Shown: positions 50,354 through 59,529, counted from the first letter of the stretch. The stretch: DNA of 64,000 nucleotides from Leptospira wolffii serovar Khorat str. Khorat-H2 (GCF_000306115.2 NZ_AKWX02000020.1:558001-622000); one strand, 5' to 3'. Numbers and translations: made by a program. Notes: generated from the letters alone by a model not told the origin.

Positions 50354-51292
50354 ATGAATCTGGAACTTCATGCCGAAGTTAACGATGAATCCGAGGGAAC
50401 CAGGATCGATCGGTTTTTAAAGGACTATCTGGGAGACGAAATCTCACGAGCTTCCATACAGCACTGGATCGATTCCGGTTGGGTGGTCGATTCTTCCGGA
50501 AAAGCCGTTTTAAAATCCTCTTATAAAGTAAGCCCCGGGGAAGAATTTCGGATCTCAGTTCCGCCCAAGCCTCCTTTGAATTTGACCCCGATCAAAATGG
50601 ATCTGGAGGTAATTAAGGAAACTCCCCAGTATCTGATTATACGAAAACCTCCCGGAATCGCTTCCCATAGCGGCCCTGGAGACAGATCGGCTACACTTGT
50701 TAACGGATTACTTTATAAGTTCAAGGAGCTTTCTCAGGCAGGGGGAGAAGCACGTCCAGGGATCGTCCATCGCTTGGATAAACCTACGGAAGGTCTGATG
50801 CTAGTTGCGAAGACCGATCTCGCTCACGCTAAATTATCCGAACTATTCCGAAAAAGAGAGATCACTAAGAAATATCTTGCTTGGGTACAGGGAACCTTAC
50901 CGGAAGGAGAAGGTACGATCGACAAGCCTATAGGAAGACATCCGGTGGAAAGATTAAAGATGACTGTGACCCCGAAAGGAAGAGCGTCCGTCACTCATTA
51001 TAGCGTGCTTAGAAGCTTGGTCTCCAATACAGGGCGCAAGTTTTCCCTTATCGAAGCGGATTTGGAAACGGGTAGAACCCATCAAATCCGGGTTCATTTC
51101 CAGAGTCTTAGGACCCCGGTGGTCGGCGATTTATTATACTCTAAGAATGCCCACTTGTTCCAAGCGTACGGACTCTTATTGCTTTCTTATTGGTTGGAAT
51201 TTCAGGATCCGTTTTCGGGAGAAGAAGTGAAAGCGGTCCTTTCGCCTCCGGAAAGGTTCTTGAAATTCGAAGAACATCTGGAACGTTTTTGA
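50354..51292 (+). CDS. RluA/RluD-family pseudouridine synthase
   Basis: 312 residues: N-terminal S4 domain ([29 protein letters not shown], about 16-45) and a catalytic domain with [19 protein letters not shown] (catalytic Asp in HRLD), KKYLAWVQG and [12 protein letters not shown]. The Pro-Thr-Glu in place of the usual Asp-Thr-Ser after HRLDK is a mild variation. It converts uridine to pseudouridine, probably in 23S rRNA; the exact position cannot be predicted. Convergent spacing is small to nothing; the next plus gene follows after 69 bases. Confidence 0.92.
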   Translation: MNLELHAEVNDESEGTRIDRFLKDYLGDEISRASIQHWIDSGWVVDSSGKAVLKSSYKVSPGEEFRISVPPKPPLNLTPIKMDLEVIKETPQYLIIRKPPGIASHSGPGDRSATLVNGLLYKFKELSQAGGEARPGIVHRLDKPTEGLMLVAKTDLAHAKLSELFRKREITKKYLAWVQGTLPEGEGTIDKPIGRHPVERLKMTVTPKGRASVTHYSVLRSLVSNTGRKFSLIEADLETGRTHQIRVHFQSLRTPVVGDLLYSKNAHLFQAYGLLLLSYWLEFQDPFSGEEVKAVLSPPERFLKFEEHLERF

Positions 51293-51361
51293 ATTAGAAT
51301 TCCTCGCTTGCTTGCAAAAATTCGTCTACATTCTATGATAAAGAAGACGAAAGGAAGTCTG

Positions 51362-51697
51362 ATGGAAGAGGAAAAGATCGAGAAAATCAAGCAGGGCTTT
51401 TGGCCCAAAGTAAAGAAGGTCGCAGGTAAGGTTCCTTTCCTTGCGGATGCGATCGCCTTGTACTATGCCATGCTGGATCCAGAAACTCCTTTGAAAGCTA
51501 AGTTGACCATCGCGGGAGCATTGGCATATTTCTTAACTCCTTTCGACGCGATTCCCGATATTCTTTTCGGTGCGGGATATTTGGACGATGCGGGAGTCGT
51601 AGCCGCCGTTCTTGCTGCAGCTTCCGTCTATGTGAAAGACGAGCACAAAAAGAAGGCTCAGGAGTTCTTGAATTCGGGTCCCCAAAACGCCACCTAG
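51362..51697 (+). CDS. DUF1232 (YkvA-like) small membrane protein
   Basis: About 111 residues from the ATG at 51362, which has GGAAG 6 bases upstream; the frame also has earlier Met codons (51308, 51335). The DUF1232 signature AALAYFLTPFDAIPDILFGAGYLDD is present as GALAYFLTPFDAIPD near residue 52-66, followed by a hydrophobic Ala/Val helix. Function unknown; family members are small inner-membrane proteins. Confidence 0.85.
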   Translation: MEEEKIEKIKQGFWPKVKKVAGKVPFLADAIALYYAMLDPETPLKAKLTIAGALAYFLTPFDAIPDILFGAGYLDDAGVVAAVLAAASVYVKDEHKKKAQEFLNSGPQNAT

Positions 51698-51795
51698 ATT
51701 TTTCCTTCGCACTTTCTTTCCCCTTCTCAAAACGGTATTTAACTTACTTTACCGGTAAGGCCTGTATCAAAGAATGAGCCTTGCTTGGAACCGCT

Positions 51796-52614
51796 ATGAG
51801 TTACGAAAACGAAATTAAAATTAGATACCAACACTTCCTAAATTTCGCTCCCAAAATCATGGAGTTCCTGACCTCGACTCATGAAAGCGAGGACTTGAAA
51901 GTAACTCATAAGGGAAGCATAGAATCCGACCTTGTAACGATCGCGGACAAGGGTTCGGAAGAATTGATAGTAACAGAAATTAGAAGCGCTTTTCCCGAAG
52001 ATCATATTTTGGGAGAAGAAGGAAGTTCCCACGAAGGAACGAGTAGGTTCAAATGGATTATCGATCCTTTGGACGGAACGGTCAATTATTCCCACCGGCT
52101 TCCCTTGTACTGTTGCTGCATCGGTTTGGAGGATATGGAAACCCGCTCCGCAGTGATGGGTATCGTCCCCCTGCCTGCTTTAGATCAGGTTTATCATGCG
52201 ATGCTCGGCCAAGGTGCGTTTCGAGATAAGACTCGGATTCGAGTTTCCGAAACTCATGAAATCAAAAAGGCGTTACTCTGCACGGGCTTTCCTTATGATC
52301 GGGACGATAAGATAGATCGGTTGATCTTTAATTTGAGAAATTTTCTGATCAAGGCGAGGGGAATCCGAAGAACCGGTTCCGCCGGATTGGACATCTGCTG
52401 GGTGGCCGAAGGTAAATTCGATGCATTCTGGGAAGAAGATCTCAAGCCTTGGGATATGACCGCTGCGGCCGCAATATTACAGGAAGCGGGAGGAAAGCTC
52501 AGTACTTTTGCGAATAACACTTTCCATCCGTACGTTTCCAATGTGATCGCTTCCAACGGAAAATTGCACGAGAAAATGGTGGAAGTTCTCGAAGAGTTCG
52601 TAGGTCTTCCTTAA
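51796..52614 (+). CDS. Inositol monophosphatase-family phosphatase
   Basis: 272 residues from the ATG at 51796. Metal-binding motifs are complete: GEEGS (Glu), WIIDPLDGTVNYSH (Asp-Pro-Leu-Asp-Gly) and the C-terminal LKPWDMTAAAAILQEAGG. The family removes phosphate from inositol-1-phosphate and related sugar or nucleotide phosphates. Leptospires contain phosphatidylinositol and inositol-containing LPS, so a true inositol role is possible; SuhB- or CysQ-like activity is an alternative. Confidence 0.9.
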   Translation: MSYENEIKIRYQHFLNFAPKIMEFLTSTHESEDLKVTHKGSIESDLVTIADKGSEELIVTEIRSAFPEDHILGEEGSSHEGTSRFKWIIDPLDGTVNYSHRLPLYCCCIGLEDMETRSAVMGIVPLPALDQVYHAMLGQGAFRDKTRIRVSETHEIKKALLCTGFPYDRDDKIDRLIFNLRNFLIKARGIRRTGSAGLDICWVAEGKFDAFWEEDLKPWDMTAAAAILQEAGGKLSTFANNTFHPYVSNVIASNGKLHEKMVEVLEEFVGLP

Positions 52615-52685
52615 TTCTTTTCTCGTTCTAGATTAAAATCCGAAAAATCATTTTTACACGGACCGCCTCCGACAAAATGGACTGC

Positions 52686-53006
52686 ATGAGTTGGATATTG
52701 TTACTCTTAGCGGGTTTATTCGAGGTGGGTTTCACTACTTGTATGAAACTCTCCGACGGTTTCAAGGATTGGAAGTATATTCTGGGTTTCTTCGCTTTCG
52801 CCTGTGTGAGTTTCTATTTTTTAAATCGGGCAACCGCGACTATTCCGCTTGGAACCGCCTACGCAGTATGGACGGGAATCGGCGCGGCCGGAACGGCTAT
52901 CGTTGGAATCGTATTTTTCGGAGATTCTTTCGGTTTGGGTAGGATCTTTTTTCTGACCACTTTGATCGCTTCCGTGATCGGGTTAAAATTTCTAGGAGGG
53001 GATTAA
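52686..53006 (+). CDS. Small multidrug resistance (SMR) exporter, Gdx/SugE-like
   Basis: A 106-residue protein with four membrane helices, from the Met at 52686 (MSWILLLLAG). The essential Glu is in LFEVGFTTCMK, and PLGTAYAVWTGIGAAGTAIVGI matches the SugE/Gdx guanidinium exporters better than EmrE. A Phe replaces the Trp that follows the Glu by three residues in classical Gdx. I see no guanidine-I riboswitch in the 70 bases upstream. Convergent with the glycosyltransferase operon. Confidence 0.88.
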   Translation: MSWILLLLAGLFEVGFTTCMKLSDGFKDWKYILGFFAFACVSFYFLNRATATIPLGTAYAVWTGIGAAGTAIVGIVFFGDSFGLGRIFFLTTLIASVIGLKFLGGD

Positions 53007-53010
53007 GTCT

Positions 53011-54318
53011 TCAATCGGAATAACGCCTGCGAATGCAGCGCTCGACGATTTGGACCAATTTCCTTTCAACGGTCTCCGGATTAAAATTAGCCTGCACATA
53101 TCTCTTTCCGTTCAGTCCCATTTCTCCCCGTTCTTTCGGATGTTGGACTAGAAAGTCGGCTACTGCCGCGAAACTTTCCTGATCGGAATAATACAATCCG
53201 GCATTACTTCGGATGCAATGTCCTTGTAAAACGTCGGATTTTCCGTTTACCATGACCGCTTTCTCACGGATCCAAGCTTCCATAAGAATGATGGAAAAAC
53301 TTTCCATAGGAGATGGGTTGATAAGAATATCGCAGGACTCTATACGAGCGTTCTTTTCCTTTTCGTCCACGAAACCGATCAAGTCCAGATGCGGGAATTT
53401 GGAAAGCTTCTGCATCAGCTTCGCATCTCCCCTTCCTACTAAGGATAATTTGTCGTTTCTACCGCTTCTTTTTTGCCATTCCGCAAAGAAGTTCGCCATT
53501 TTGAGAACTCCTTTGCCTTCGTCCATTCTTCCTACATACAGGAAATCGAAGGATTTGTCCGGAGATTTGGGAGGAACCTTTTCCGTCGGTTCTTTTTCCG
53601 GTATGGATAGATACATTCCGATTACGCTTCCTAAACTAGGAATGTAGCCGTATAAACGCGAGAATAACTGTTTTTCTTCGGGAGTATTGAAGCAATAGGC
53701 GGAGTCGTCTTTGAAAAGATTATTATAAACTCCTAATTTAGCCGGAGGTTCGTCGTGTAGGGTCGGAATGACGACGGCTTTTTTGGAAACCAAAGGTAAA
53801 CCGTAAACCATAGGATAGTATAGATAGGAGACGAAAACGAATACGTCGTAATCCCTTTCGTTCGTTTCGATATATTGGATCAGGTCCGGACAATAAGGGC
53901 CTTGCATATCCACCCAGTTTCGTTCCCTTTCTTCCTGGGATTTGAATCGATTCTTTCCCACGCTTTCGAATTCGTGAGCTCGGAATAATTTATCGGAGTA
54001 ACGATTGAACTTACGGATATTCCTTTCCTTGTCCACGGAAAAGCGAAGGATCCGAATCTTGTTTCCTTCCTCCGTTTCCATCCATTCTCTGCTGATTTTT
54101 TTCTCGGAATCCTTTCCTAGGAGAACCGTATCCAAGTCGGTGACCGGGATTTGGTTCTTCCAGGAAATATAATCCAAGGATCGCGTGGATAATACCGTAA
54201 CCTCGTAGAATTTGGAAAGCATCAGAGTGTAAAGATAGATAAGCTTCTCCGATCCCCCGGAAACTTGTCCGGAAAAGATGGGACTTACTACGGCCAATCT
54301 TCTACGCGAGTTTAGCAA
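53011..54318 (-). CDS. Glycosyltransferase family 4 (operon gene 4)
   Basis: Up to 435 residues with a GT-B fold: N-terminal RLAVVSPIFSGQVSGGSEKLIYLYTLML, and the GT4 donor-site half DFLYVGRMDEGKGVLKMANFF, KLSLVGRGDAKLM, and DILINPSPMESFSIILMEAWIREKAVMVNG with the ESFSIILMEA form of the EX7E motif. Sugar donor and acceptor unknown. It begins with TTG inside the end of the upstream gene (overlap 17 bases), or possibly at the TTG at 54297. Last of four overlapping minus-strand genes. Confidence 0.85.
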   Translation of the reverse strand: MLNSRRRLAVVSPIFSGQVSGGSEKLIYLYTLMLSKFYEVTVLSTRSLDYISWKNQIPVTDLDTVLLGKDSEKKISREWMETEEGNKIRILRFSVDKERNIRKFNRYSDKLFRAHEFESVGKNRFKSQEERERNWVDMQGPYCPDLIQYIETNERDYDVFVFVSYLYYPMVYGLPLVSKKAVVIPTLHDEPPAKLGVYNNLFKDDSAYCFNTPEEKQLFSRLYGYIPSLGSVIGMYLSIPEKEPTEKVPPKSPDKSFDFLYVGRMDEGKGVLKMANFFAEWQKRSGRNDKLSLVGRGDAKLMQKLSKFPHLDLIGFVDEKEKNARIESCDILINPSPMESFSIILMEAWIREKAVMVNGKSDVLQGHCIRSNAGLYYSDQESFAAVADFLVQHPKERGEMGLNGKRYVQANFNPETVERKLVQIVERCIRRRYSD

Positions 54319-55378
54319 GAATCGGCCTCATGATGGATTCCGGATTGACCGTAGAAAAATTTCTCAGTCGATGTTCCTGGGTATCCAATATCTCGTTTCT
54401 CAGATTCGAATCGGTGGCGAGTTTGTGAGCCAATTCTGCGACGGTTTCCATTCGTTTTTCTTTAAATAGAATTCCGGCTCCGTCCAGTGTTTCGCTTACG
54501 GCTCCCGCGTCGTATGCCAAAATAGGAATCTTATGTATCATCGCTTCCAATAGCGGAACGCAGAACCCCTCGTGCTCGCTCATGGACAGAAAAAGATCGC
54601 AGGAACGGTACATTCTTCTCACTTCTTCGTCCGAAAGAAAATCCGTTATGATTACATTCTGCCTTAGCTTATAGAAATCCAACATTCTCTCCAATTCTTC
54701 CCTATATAGATAGAGTTCCTTGGAACTGAATCCAACGATGAAGAGTTGGAAATCCGGACCGAATAGCTTGGAGTAAATATGTGCGAAGCGGATCAGATCG
54801 TCCTGCTTTTTATTGGGAGTGATTCTTCCTACAAAAAGGAATTTAGGAATTTTAGGGGATTCGTCGATCGGTCGAGGATTTTCAATCGGAAATTTTACTT
54901 GCGGAAGTTGGTAAGTGATCGGCAGAACTTCGACATTCTTAAAACCCAGATCGTTCAGTTCCTTCTTGTTATATTCGGATACGGCCAGCACGAAATCGAA
55001 TTCGTCTCGTAGGACTTCCAATTCTTCTCGTCCTTTTTTTAGAAGATAAGTGAGTTTCAGATCGTATCTTTCGAAATAATGATAAGGCGTTACGTTATGA
55101 TAGACTAGGATCTTTGGATTCTTGGTTTCTTGAACGAATTCCAATACTTCTGAATGGATGGAATGGTGATAGATCAGGATATCCCTTTTCCGGGGAGAAT
55201 AGGCCTTATGTTTTTTCACCAGAGCTCCCGTTCCCGGCCCCGTATTTTCTGCGAATATGTCCGAAGAATAACCCATTCTGCGAAACAAAGTTCGAAGAGA
55301 ACTCATCTCGTTGGAAATCGCATCTCCGGTATTGAATCCGGCTGCAAATTGATGGACGGATCTTCTTCCGAAGTTCAT
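54302..55378 (-). CDS. Glycosyltransferase family 4 (operon gene 3)
   Basis: 358 residues. GT-B features: opening FAAGFNTGDAISNEMSSLRTLFRRMGYSSDIF, then FLFVGRITPNKKQDDLIRFAHIY, LFIVGFSSKEL and DLFLSMSEHEGFCVPLLEAMIHKIPILAYDAGAVSETL, which is the EX7E donor site of family 4. It is clearly related to the next gene upstream (same SMSEHEGF phrase and domain order), so the two arose by duplication. ATGA overlap with that gene. Confidence 0.88.
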   Translation of the reverse strand: MNFGRRSVHQFAAGFNTGDAISNEMSSLRTLFRRMGYSSDIFAENTGPGTGALVKKHKAYSPRKRDILIYHHSIHSEVLEFVQETKNPKILVYHNVTPYHYFERYDLKLTYLLKKGREELEVLRDEFDFVLAVSEYNKKELNDLGFKNVEVLPITYQLPQVKFPIENPRPIDESPKIPKFLFVGRITPNKKQDDLIRFAHIYSKLFGPDFQLFIVGFSSKELYLYREELERMLDFYKLRQNVIITDFLSDEEVRRMYRSCDLFLSMSEHEGFCVPLLEAMIHKIPILAYDAGAVSETLDGAGILFKEKRMETVAELAHKLATDSNLRNEILDTQEHRLRNFSTVNPESIMRPILAKLA

Positions 55379-56475
55379 GCGGAGGCGGCTTCCTTATAGG
55401 TAAAGATCTGCTTTAGAAAACGGCCGAAAGGCATGGAGTCGTAATCTACGCATACTTTTCTTCTTTTTTCGGAGGCGTAATTTCCGTCCAGAGGATGGTC
55501 CGTATTCTCCGCTTCTAAAATGAGATGGATCCACTCCGCTAATTTTCTCAGATTCTCCGGATCCTTTTTTCGGAACAAGTAACCGGCTTCCCTTAAAGTC
55601 TCCGGAACCGCTGTGCAAGCGTACGCGAAAACGGGCAGGTCCCGGCTTAAGGCCTCTACCAAAGGAATGCCGAAACCTTCGTGTTCGCTCATACTTACAT
55701 ATGCGTCCATTTCTTCCCAAAAACGGGGCATCTCCGAATCAGTCGCTCCCAAACGGAATTGTATATGAGATCCGATATCCAATTCTCTGGACATTTTTCT
55801 TAAAAAGGAGAAGTACTCTTCGAAAATACCGGGAACGTTCCCCACGATCAGGATTCTATACTTGGGTTGGATCTTTTTCAGAAAATAAATCAATACGAGT
55901 AAATCTTCGATTTTCTTACTAGGAACGATGCGGCCCACATAACCCAGAGTGTATCCGTTTTTTCTAAAAGAATTTCTAGGGTTCCAACCATATTTTCTGA
56001 CGATGGGCATTACCTTGGAATTCGTAATGTTTAGGTCCTCCAAGTTAGAGGCGCTATACTTGGAGCTGGGAAGAAAAGTCTCCACGGACCTTTTCATTTT
56101 ATGTAATTCTAAAACGGATTTTTTATAATCCAATTCGAAGGATCTGAATACCTCGGAAGATACGAAGGATTTGAAGAACTTGGGAGGAGTGATATTCTGG
56201 TAACGAACGAATTTTCTCCCCGGAAAATTCAGGAAGTCGTCGACGGGATATCCCGAGCCTCCGTATTCCAATAGATGAACGGAGGAAGAATCCGGATTTT
56301 CCTCTCTGAGAAGGTTTTCGGATTTGATCGTAGGAATGGAACCGTCGCTTAAATCCCTTTGGCAGACGATTTTGGATTCGATTCCGGAAGAGTTTAGGGC
56401 CTCGCGCAATCCCTTAATATCGTTTCCGATTCCGTCCCGGTCTCGGAATTCGGATATATGAATATAAGCCTTCAT
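55375..56475 (-). CDS. Glycosyltransferase family 4 (operon gene 2)
   Basis: 366 residues with the same GT4 architecture as its neighbour: GDIKGLREALNSSGIESKIVC-type N-terminus, LGYVGRIVPSKKIEDLLVLI, ILIVGNVPGIFEEY, and DAYVSMSEHEGFGIPLVEALSRDLPVFAYACTAVPETL. Start ATG overlaps the stop of the first operon gene by 4 bases, and its own stop overlaps the third gene by 4, so all are translationally coupled. Confidence 0.88.
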   Translation of the reverse strand: MKAYIHISEFRDRDGIGNDIKGLREALNSSGIESKIVCQRDLSDGSIPTIKSENLLREENPDSSSVHLLEYGGSGYPVDDFLNFPGRKFVRYQNITPPKFFKSFVSSEVFRSFELDYKKSVLELHKMKRSVETFLPSSKYSASNLEDLNITNSKVMPIVRKYGWNPRNSFRKNGYTLGYVGRIVPSKKIEDLLVLIYFLKKIQPKYRILIVGNVPGIFEEYFSFLRKMSRELDIGSHIQFRLGATDSEMPRFWEEMDAYVSMSEHEGFGIPLVEALSRDLPVFAYACTAVPETLREAGYLFRKKDPENLRKLAEWIHLILEAENTDHPLDGNYASEKRRKVCVDYDSMPFGRFLKQIFTYKEAASA

Positions 56476-57476
56476 TTCCGAAAACTTAATATTACGAAAC
56501 CGTCTTCCGCTTTCGTATCTACTATATTCTTAAAACCTAATTTATGTAGAAATTCCCTAAAGGAGGAATCGTTGATTTGAGTCAGCAGCGCCGGTTGGAA
56601 AGGAGAAGAGAATCGGTTCGAATAATTGGAATACCGAAAGAAGAATTCGGTTCCAGGAGAAGTCTTGACCGCAAGATTTCGAAATAATTTTTCGAGAGTC
56701 CAATTAGGTAAAAGGCATAAGTTGGACGGAGAAAGAATCTTAGAGGGAAGCGGAGGATTAGGAAGCAATTCGTCGAAGGAAAGCAATTGTACGGAACCGG
56801 TGATTTTCTCGCGAATATAAGAGTATTGGCTCGGATTCCAAGTCACCGATTTGAATTCGATCTGAGCCTTAAGAAGTTGCTTCAGGAATTTTCCCCACTC
56901 GGGATTCAGAACGAGTACGGATTCTCCCGGAGAAAGACGGGAGAATAAAAGAGATTCGCTTTCTTCGGAAAGCTCCTCTTCATAAAGGAATTCGCTGGAC
57001 CAGATGAAATCGGGTTCGAATCGATTTCTCAGGGAAAAATTCAACTCCACGAATTCGCTATAGAACTTTTCGAATTTCCGTTTTAACTTTTCGTGATCCC
57101 CTCTAAGTAGAATGAGTTCGTTTAGCACGCTATAAAAAGCGCGGGTTCGATTCTCGGAGAGTTTCTTATCTAAGAATGCGTAAAATTCTATGAACTTGAC
57201 GAGGAGCCATCTTATCGGTCCTCTTATATACCTGAATTTGGGATTCGTGAATTTAGGTGCGGAGATCCCTTTTTCGAATAGATGTGCGGTCTCCGCGGCA
57301 TCGAATTCCCGATATCCCTCCGGAGACTGGGGGGAGAATTTCCAACGACTGAGTCGTTCCAATTCTTCCTTGGAGACGGGTCTTCGAGAGAGCCTAGATT
57401 CTATCTCCATCATCAGCTCCCGAACGTTGACGGAACTGTCTTTAATTTCTATAATGTCTGAAGATCTTTCTTCCAT
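56472..57476 (-). CDS. Degenerate methyltransferase-like protein heading the glycosyltransferase operon
   Basis: 334 residues. The N-terminal half is helical and charged (MMEIESRLSRRPVSKEELERLSRW, RRAFYSVLNELILLRGDHEKLKRKFEKFYSEFVELN), resembling the coiled prefix of some LPS-locus methyltransferases. The second half begins with SPGESVLVLNPEWGKFLKQLLKAQIEFKSVTWNPSQYSYI, which has the strand-loop-helix shape of an SAM-binding Rossmann domain but without a GxGxG loop, and continues to LCLLPNWTLEKLFRNLA, EFFFRYSNYSNRF and FVILSFRK. It may be an inactive or divergent sugar methyltransferase. First of four overlapping genes and divergent from the reductase gene. Confidence 0.6.
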   Translation of the reverse strand: MEERSSDIIEIKDSSVNVRELMMEIESRLSRRPVSKEELERLSRWKFSPQSPEGYREFDAAETAHLFEKGISAPKFTNPKFRYIRGPIRWLLVKFIEFYAFLDKKLSENRTRAFYSVLNELILLRGDHEKLKRKFEKFYSEFVELNFSLRNRFEPDFIWSSEFLYEEELSEESESLLFSRLSPGESVLVLNPEWGKFLKQLLKAQIEFKSVTWNPSQYSYIREKITGSVQLLSFDELLPNPPLPSKILSPSNLCLLPNWTLEKLFRNLAVKTSPGTEFFFRYSNYSNRFSSPFQPALLTQINDSSFREFLHKLGFKNIVDTKAEDGFVILSFRK

Positions 57477-57496
57477 CTTGGTTCGGGACTTTTATT

Positions 57497-57529
57497 CGAT
57501 TGTTTTTTTCTTATTTAACAAAACAATCG
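57497..57529. promoter_or_regulatory. Perfect inverted repeat between divergent glycan genes
   Basis: CGATTGTTTT (57497-57506) and AAAACAATCG (57520-57529) are perfect 10-base arms around 13 bases, 20 bases upstream of the minus operon and 145 bases before the reductase gene. A T-rich stretch follows on the plus strand, so it may act as an operator for the divergent pair or as a terminator of a short transcript. Confidence 0.45.
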
Positions 57530-57674
57530 TATTTTTACTCCTAAGGTCCGCGTTTGGACAGTATAAGCCGTTAGGGAGAGTGTTTCCTCCCCCCGTTCCT
57601 TGGGAATCTCGGATAGCCGTCCTTACTATCTTATATAAAAACAATTTATTGCGGGAAGAGTTGCAGAATCGACG

Positions 57675-58631
57675 ATGAAATACCTGGTAACCGGAGCGGA
57701 CGGATTCGTAGGGACATATTTGACGCGGGAACTTTTGGAGAATCAGGATCGGGAGATTCTTGGCTTAGGAGTTCGGCCTTCCGATAAGCAACTCGCCTTT
57801 CCGTATAAATTCTGCGATCTAAGGGATTTCGACTCTCTATCCGCCACTCTGGGTTCATTTTCTCCGGATATCGTTTTCCATCTTGCAGGGCAGGCCTTCG
57901 TTCCAAGGGCTATAGAGAATCCCCAAGAGACATTGATGATCAATGTGGGAGGAACCCTCAACTTACTGGAATACTTTCGACTTTCCGGTAAGCCTGTGCA
58001 GATCGTCTATATCTCCTCCTCCGAAGTTTACGGAAATTTGAAATCGGAAAATTTGCCCGTCTCGGAAAATCATCCGGTGGGCCCCGTAAATCCTTATGCC
58101 ACATCCAAAGTTGCCGCGGAGGAATACTGCTTACAGTATGCTCGTTCTTCCAAGAATATCCGAGCCTTGATTGCAAGGCCTTTCAATCATATCGGAGTAG
58201 GCCAGAATCCGAATTTCGTAGTTCCGAATTTTTGCAGACAAGTGTTGGAAAGTATATCCAAGAAAAGCGGATCCAATCCTGCGGAAATTCAAGTGGGAGA
58301 TCTGACTCCGACTCGGGACTTCCTACACGTTAGGGACGTGGTAAGAGCCTATATTCTTCTCTCCGAATTCGGAAAGAGCGGAGAGATCTATAATATATCT
58401 TCCGGTAAAGAAACCTCCATCTCTCAAATTTTGCAATGGATCATCGAGGCTGCGAAGACCGAAGTTTTAGCTAAGCAAGATCCGGAAAGAATGAGACCGA
58501 TGGAGATGGTCCGTTCTCTGGGAGACAACTCCAAGCTTAAGGCTCTAGGTTGGGAGCCTAAGGTATCTGTAAAAGATGCGGTGATAGAGATCTTCGAGAA
58601 TATTCAAAAATCCGAATCTATTCCTAAATGA
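57675..58631 (+). CDS. rmd: GDP-6-deoxy-D-mannose reductase (extended SDR)
   Basis: 318 residues of the NAD-dependent epimerase/dehydratase fold: VTGADGFVG (nucleotide loop), FHLAGQAFVP, ISSSEVYG and YATSK (Tyr and Lys). RPFNHIGVGQNPNFVVPNFCRQ, VGDLTPTRDFLHVRDVVRAY and DPERMRPMEMVRSLGDNSKLKALGW follow the RMD/GDP-4-keto-6-deoxymannose reductase pattern, so GDP-D-rhamnose synthesis from GDP-4-keto-6-deoxymannose is likely. The dehydratase Gmd is not in the window. Divergent from the glycosyltransferase operon; its last 8 bases overlap the convergent SanA-like gene. Confidence 0.8.
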   Translation: MKYLVTGADGFVGTYLTRELLENQDREILGLGVRPSDKQLAFPYKFCDLRDFDSLSATLGSFSPDIVFHLAGQAFVPRAIENPQETLMINVGGTLNLLEYFRLSGKPVQIVYISSSEVYGNLKSENLPVSENHPVGPVNPYATSKVAAEEYCLQYARSSKNIRALIARPFNHIGVGQNPNFVVPNFCRQVLESISKKSGSNPAEIQVGDLTPTRDFLHVRDVVRAYILLSEFGKSGEIYNISSGKETSISQILQWIIEAAKTEVLAKQDPERMRPMEMVRSLGDNSKLKALGWEPKVSVKDAVIEIFENIQKSESIPK

Positions 58632-59349
58632 CGGAACCCTTCCACGTCTTAACTCCGCTTCCTTCTATGGGAAACGGCTTTCCTAAAAATTTGGGGGCAG
58701 TATTGGTTAGATTCATATCTACCCAGGCCAGAGTTCTGGCGAAAAATTCCCTGAATCTACTGAAAGGACCGCTCACATAAAGTCTCCGATCCGATTCGTA
58801 GGATTGAAATTCCAAACCGATCTTCTTTGCGATAAAGGCGGCTCTGGGTTGGTGGAATTTTTGGCTTACGAAAATCGCGTCTTTAACTTGGAAAATCTCT
58901 TTGGCACGTACTAGAGTATCCAAAGTTCGAAATCCTGCGTGATCCACGAACACGTCCTTTTCGTATACCTTTCTTTCCAGAACGTAAACGAGCATGGGCT
59001 TCACTTCGTTGTAATAGCTAGTCCCGTTGTCTCCGGAGAGTAGTATCTTTCTCACTTTTCCTTGTCGGTACAGTTCGATCGCGCAATCCAATCTGTCTTG
59101 CAAAACGGGAGAAGGAATTCCTTTGTATACGGAGGCGCCGGGAACGATCGCCACCGTGGCCGGTTTTAAGGAGCGATAATTTCCAGCGTGAGGGGTTCGA
59201 TTTTCATATTCCCATTCGATGGAAAGGTCTATCGAGGCAGGAATGCCTATGCAAAGACTGATCGCAAAGAGTAGAATGAGACGGATTCTGGCCTTCCACG
59301 GTTTGCGAGGCTCCGTTTCCTGTCTTTCGGTCGGGGTTCCTGTCTTCAT
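58624..59349 (-). CDS. SanA/YdcF-like (DUF218) membrane protein
   Basis: 241 residues with one N-terminal membrane helix (IRLILLFAISLCIGIPASIDL) and a DUF218 domain: VAIVPGASVYKGIPSPVLQDRLDCAIELYRQGKVRKILLSGDNG, HAGFRTLDTLVRAKEIF and VSQKFHQPRAAFIAKKIGLE. This matches SanA, which contributes to the envelope barrier against vancomycin in enterobacteria. The biochemical role is unknown. Overlaps the convergent reductase gene by 8 bases. Confidence 0.9.
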   Translation of the reverse strand: MKTGTPTERQETEPRKPWKARIRLILLFAISLCIGIPASIDLSIEWEYENRTPHAGNYRSLKPATVAIVPGASVYKGIPSPVLQDRLDCAIELYRQGKVRKILLSGDNGTSYYNEVKPMLVYVLERKVYEKDVFVDHAGFRTLDTLVRAKEIFQVKDAIFVSQKFHQPRAAFIAKKIGLEFQSYESDRRLYVSGPFSRFREFFARTLAWVDMNLTNTAPKFLGKPFPIEGSGVKTWKGSVI

Positions 59350-59463
59350 AAAAGCGATTCGAGGATAGTAATTCCTATAACGACGGGAAGAATTTTTCGC
59401 GCTTTCTTCCGGTTTCGATCTAAAATTATGTTCTCTTGCCAGTACCCCTCTTTTTTTCAGAAC

Positions 59464-59477
59464 CTCGAAATTTCGAG
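59464..59477. promoter_or_regulatory. 14-bp palindrome upstream of the ECF unit
   Basis: CTCGAAATTTCGAG is a perfect palindrome 53 bases before the first gene of the ECF unit and just ahead of its candidate promoter; a possible operator. Confidence 0.4.
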
Positions 59478-59486
59478 TCGATCTTT

Positions 59487-59515
59487 GGAAACGAGGCGGG
59501 TAATTTGGGGTCTTA
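59487..59515 (+). promoter_or_regulatory. Candidate ECF-type promoter
   Basis: GGAAAC and GTCTTA are spaced by 17 bases, close to the GGAAC/-16-17/GTC pattern of ECF-dependent promoters. This would allow the sigma factor two genes downstream to drive its own unit. It ends only 14 bases before the predicted ATG, so the real start may be the second Met at 59548. Confidence 0.35.
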
Positions 59516-59529
59516 GGATACGCTAGGTT

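Noticed and set aside
52615..52685. Guanidine riboswitch before the SMR gene
   Set aside because: The leader is only about 70 bases and I see none of the conserved guanidine-I motifs.
57190..57678. 162-codon plus-strand open frame
   Set aside because: It is mostly antisense to the first gene of the glycosyltransferase operon and ends in intergenic sequence; no recognisable protein.
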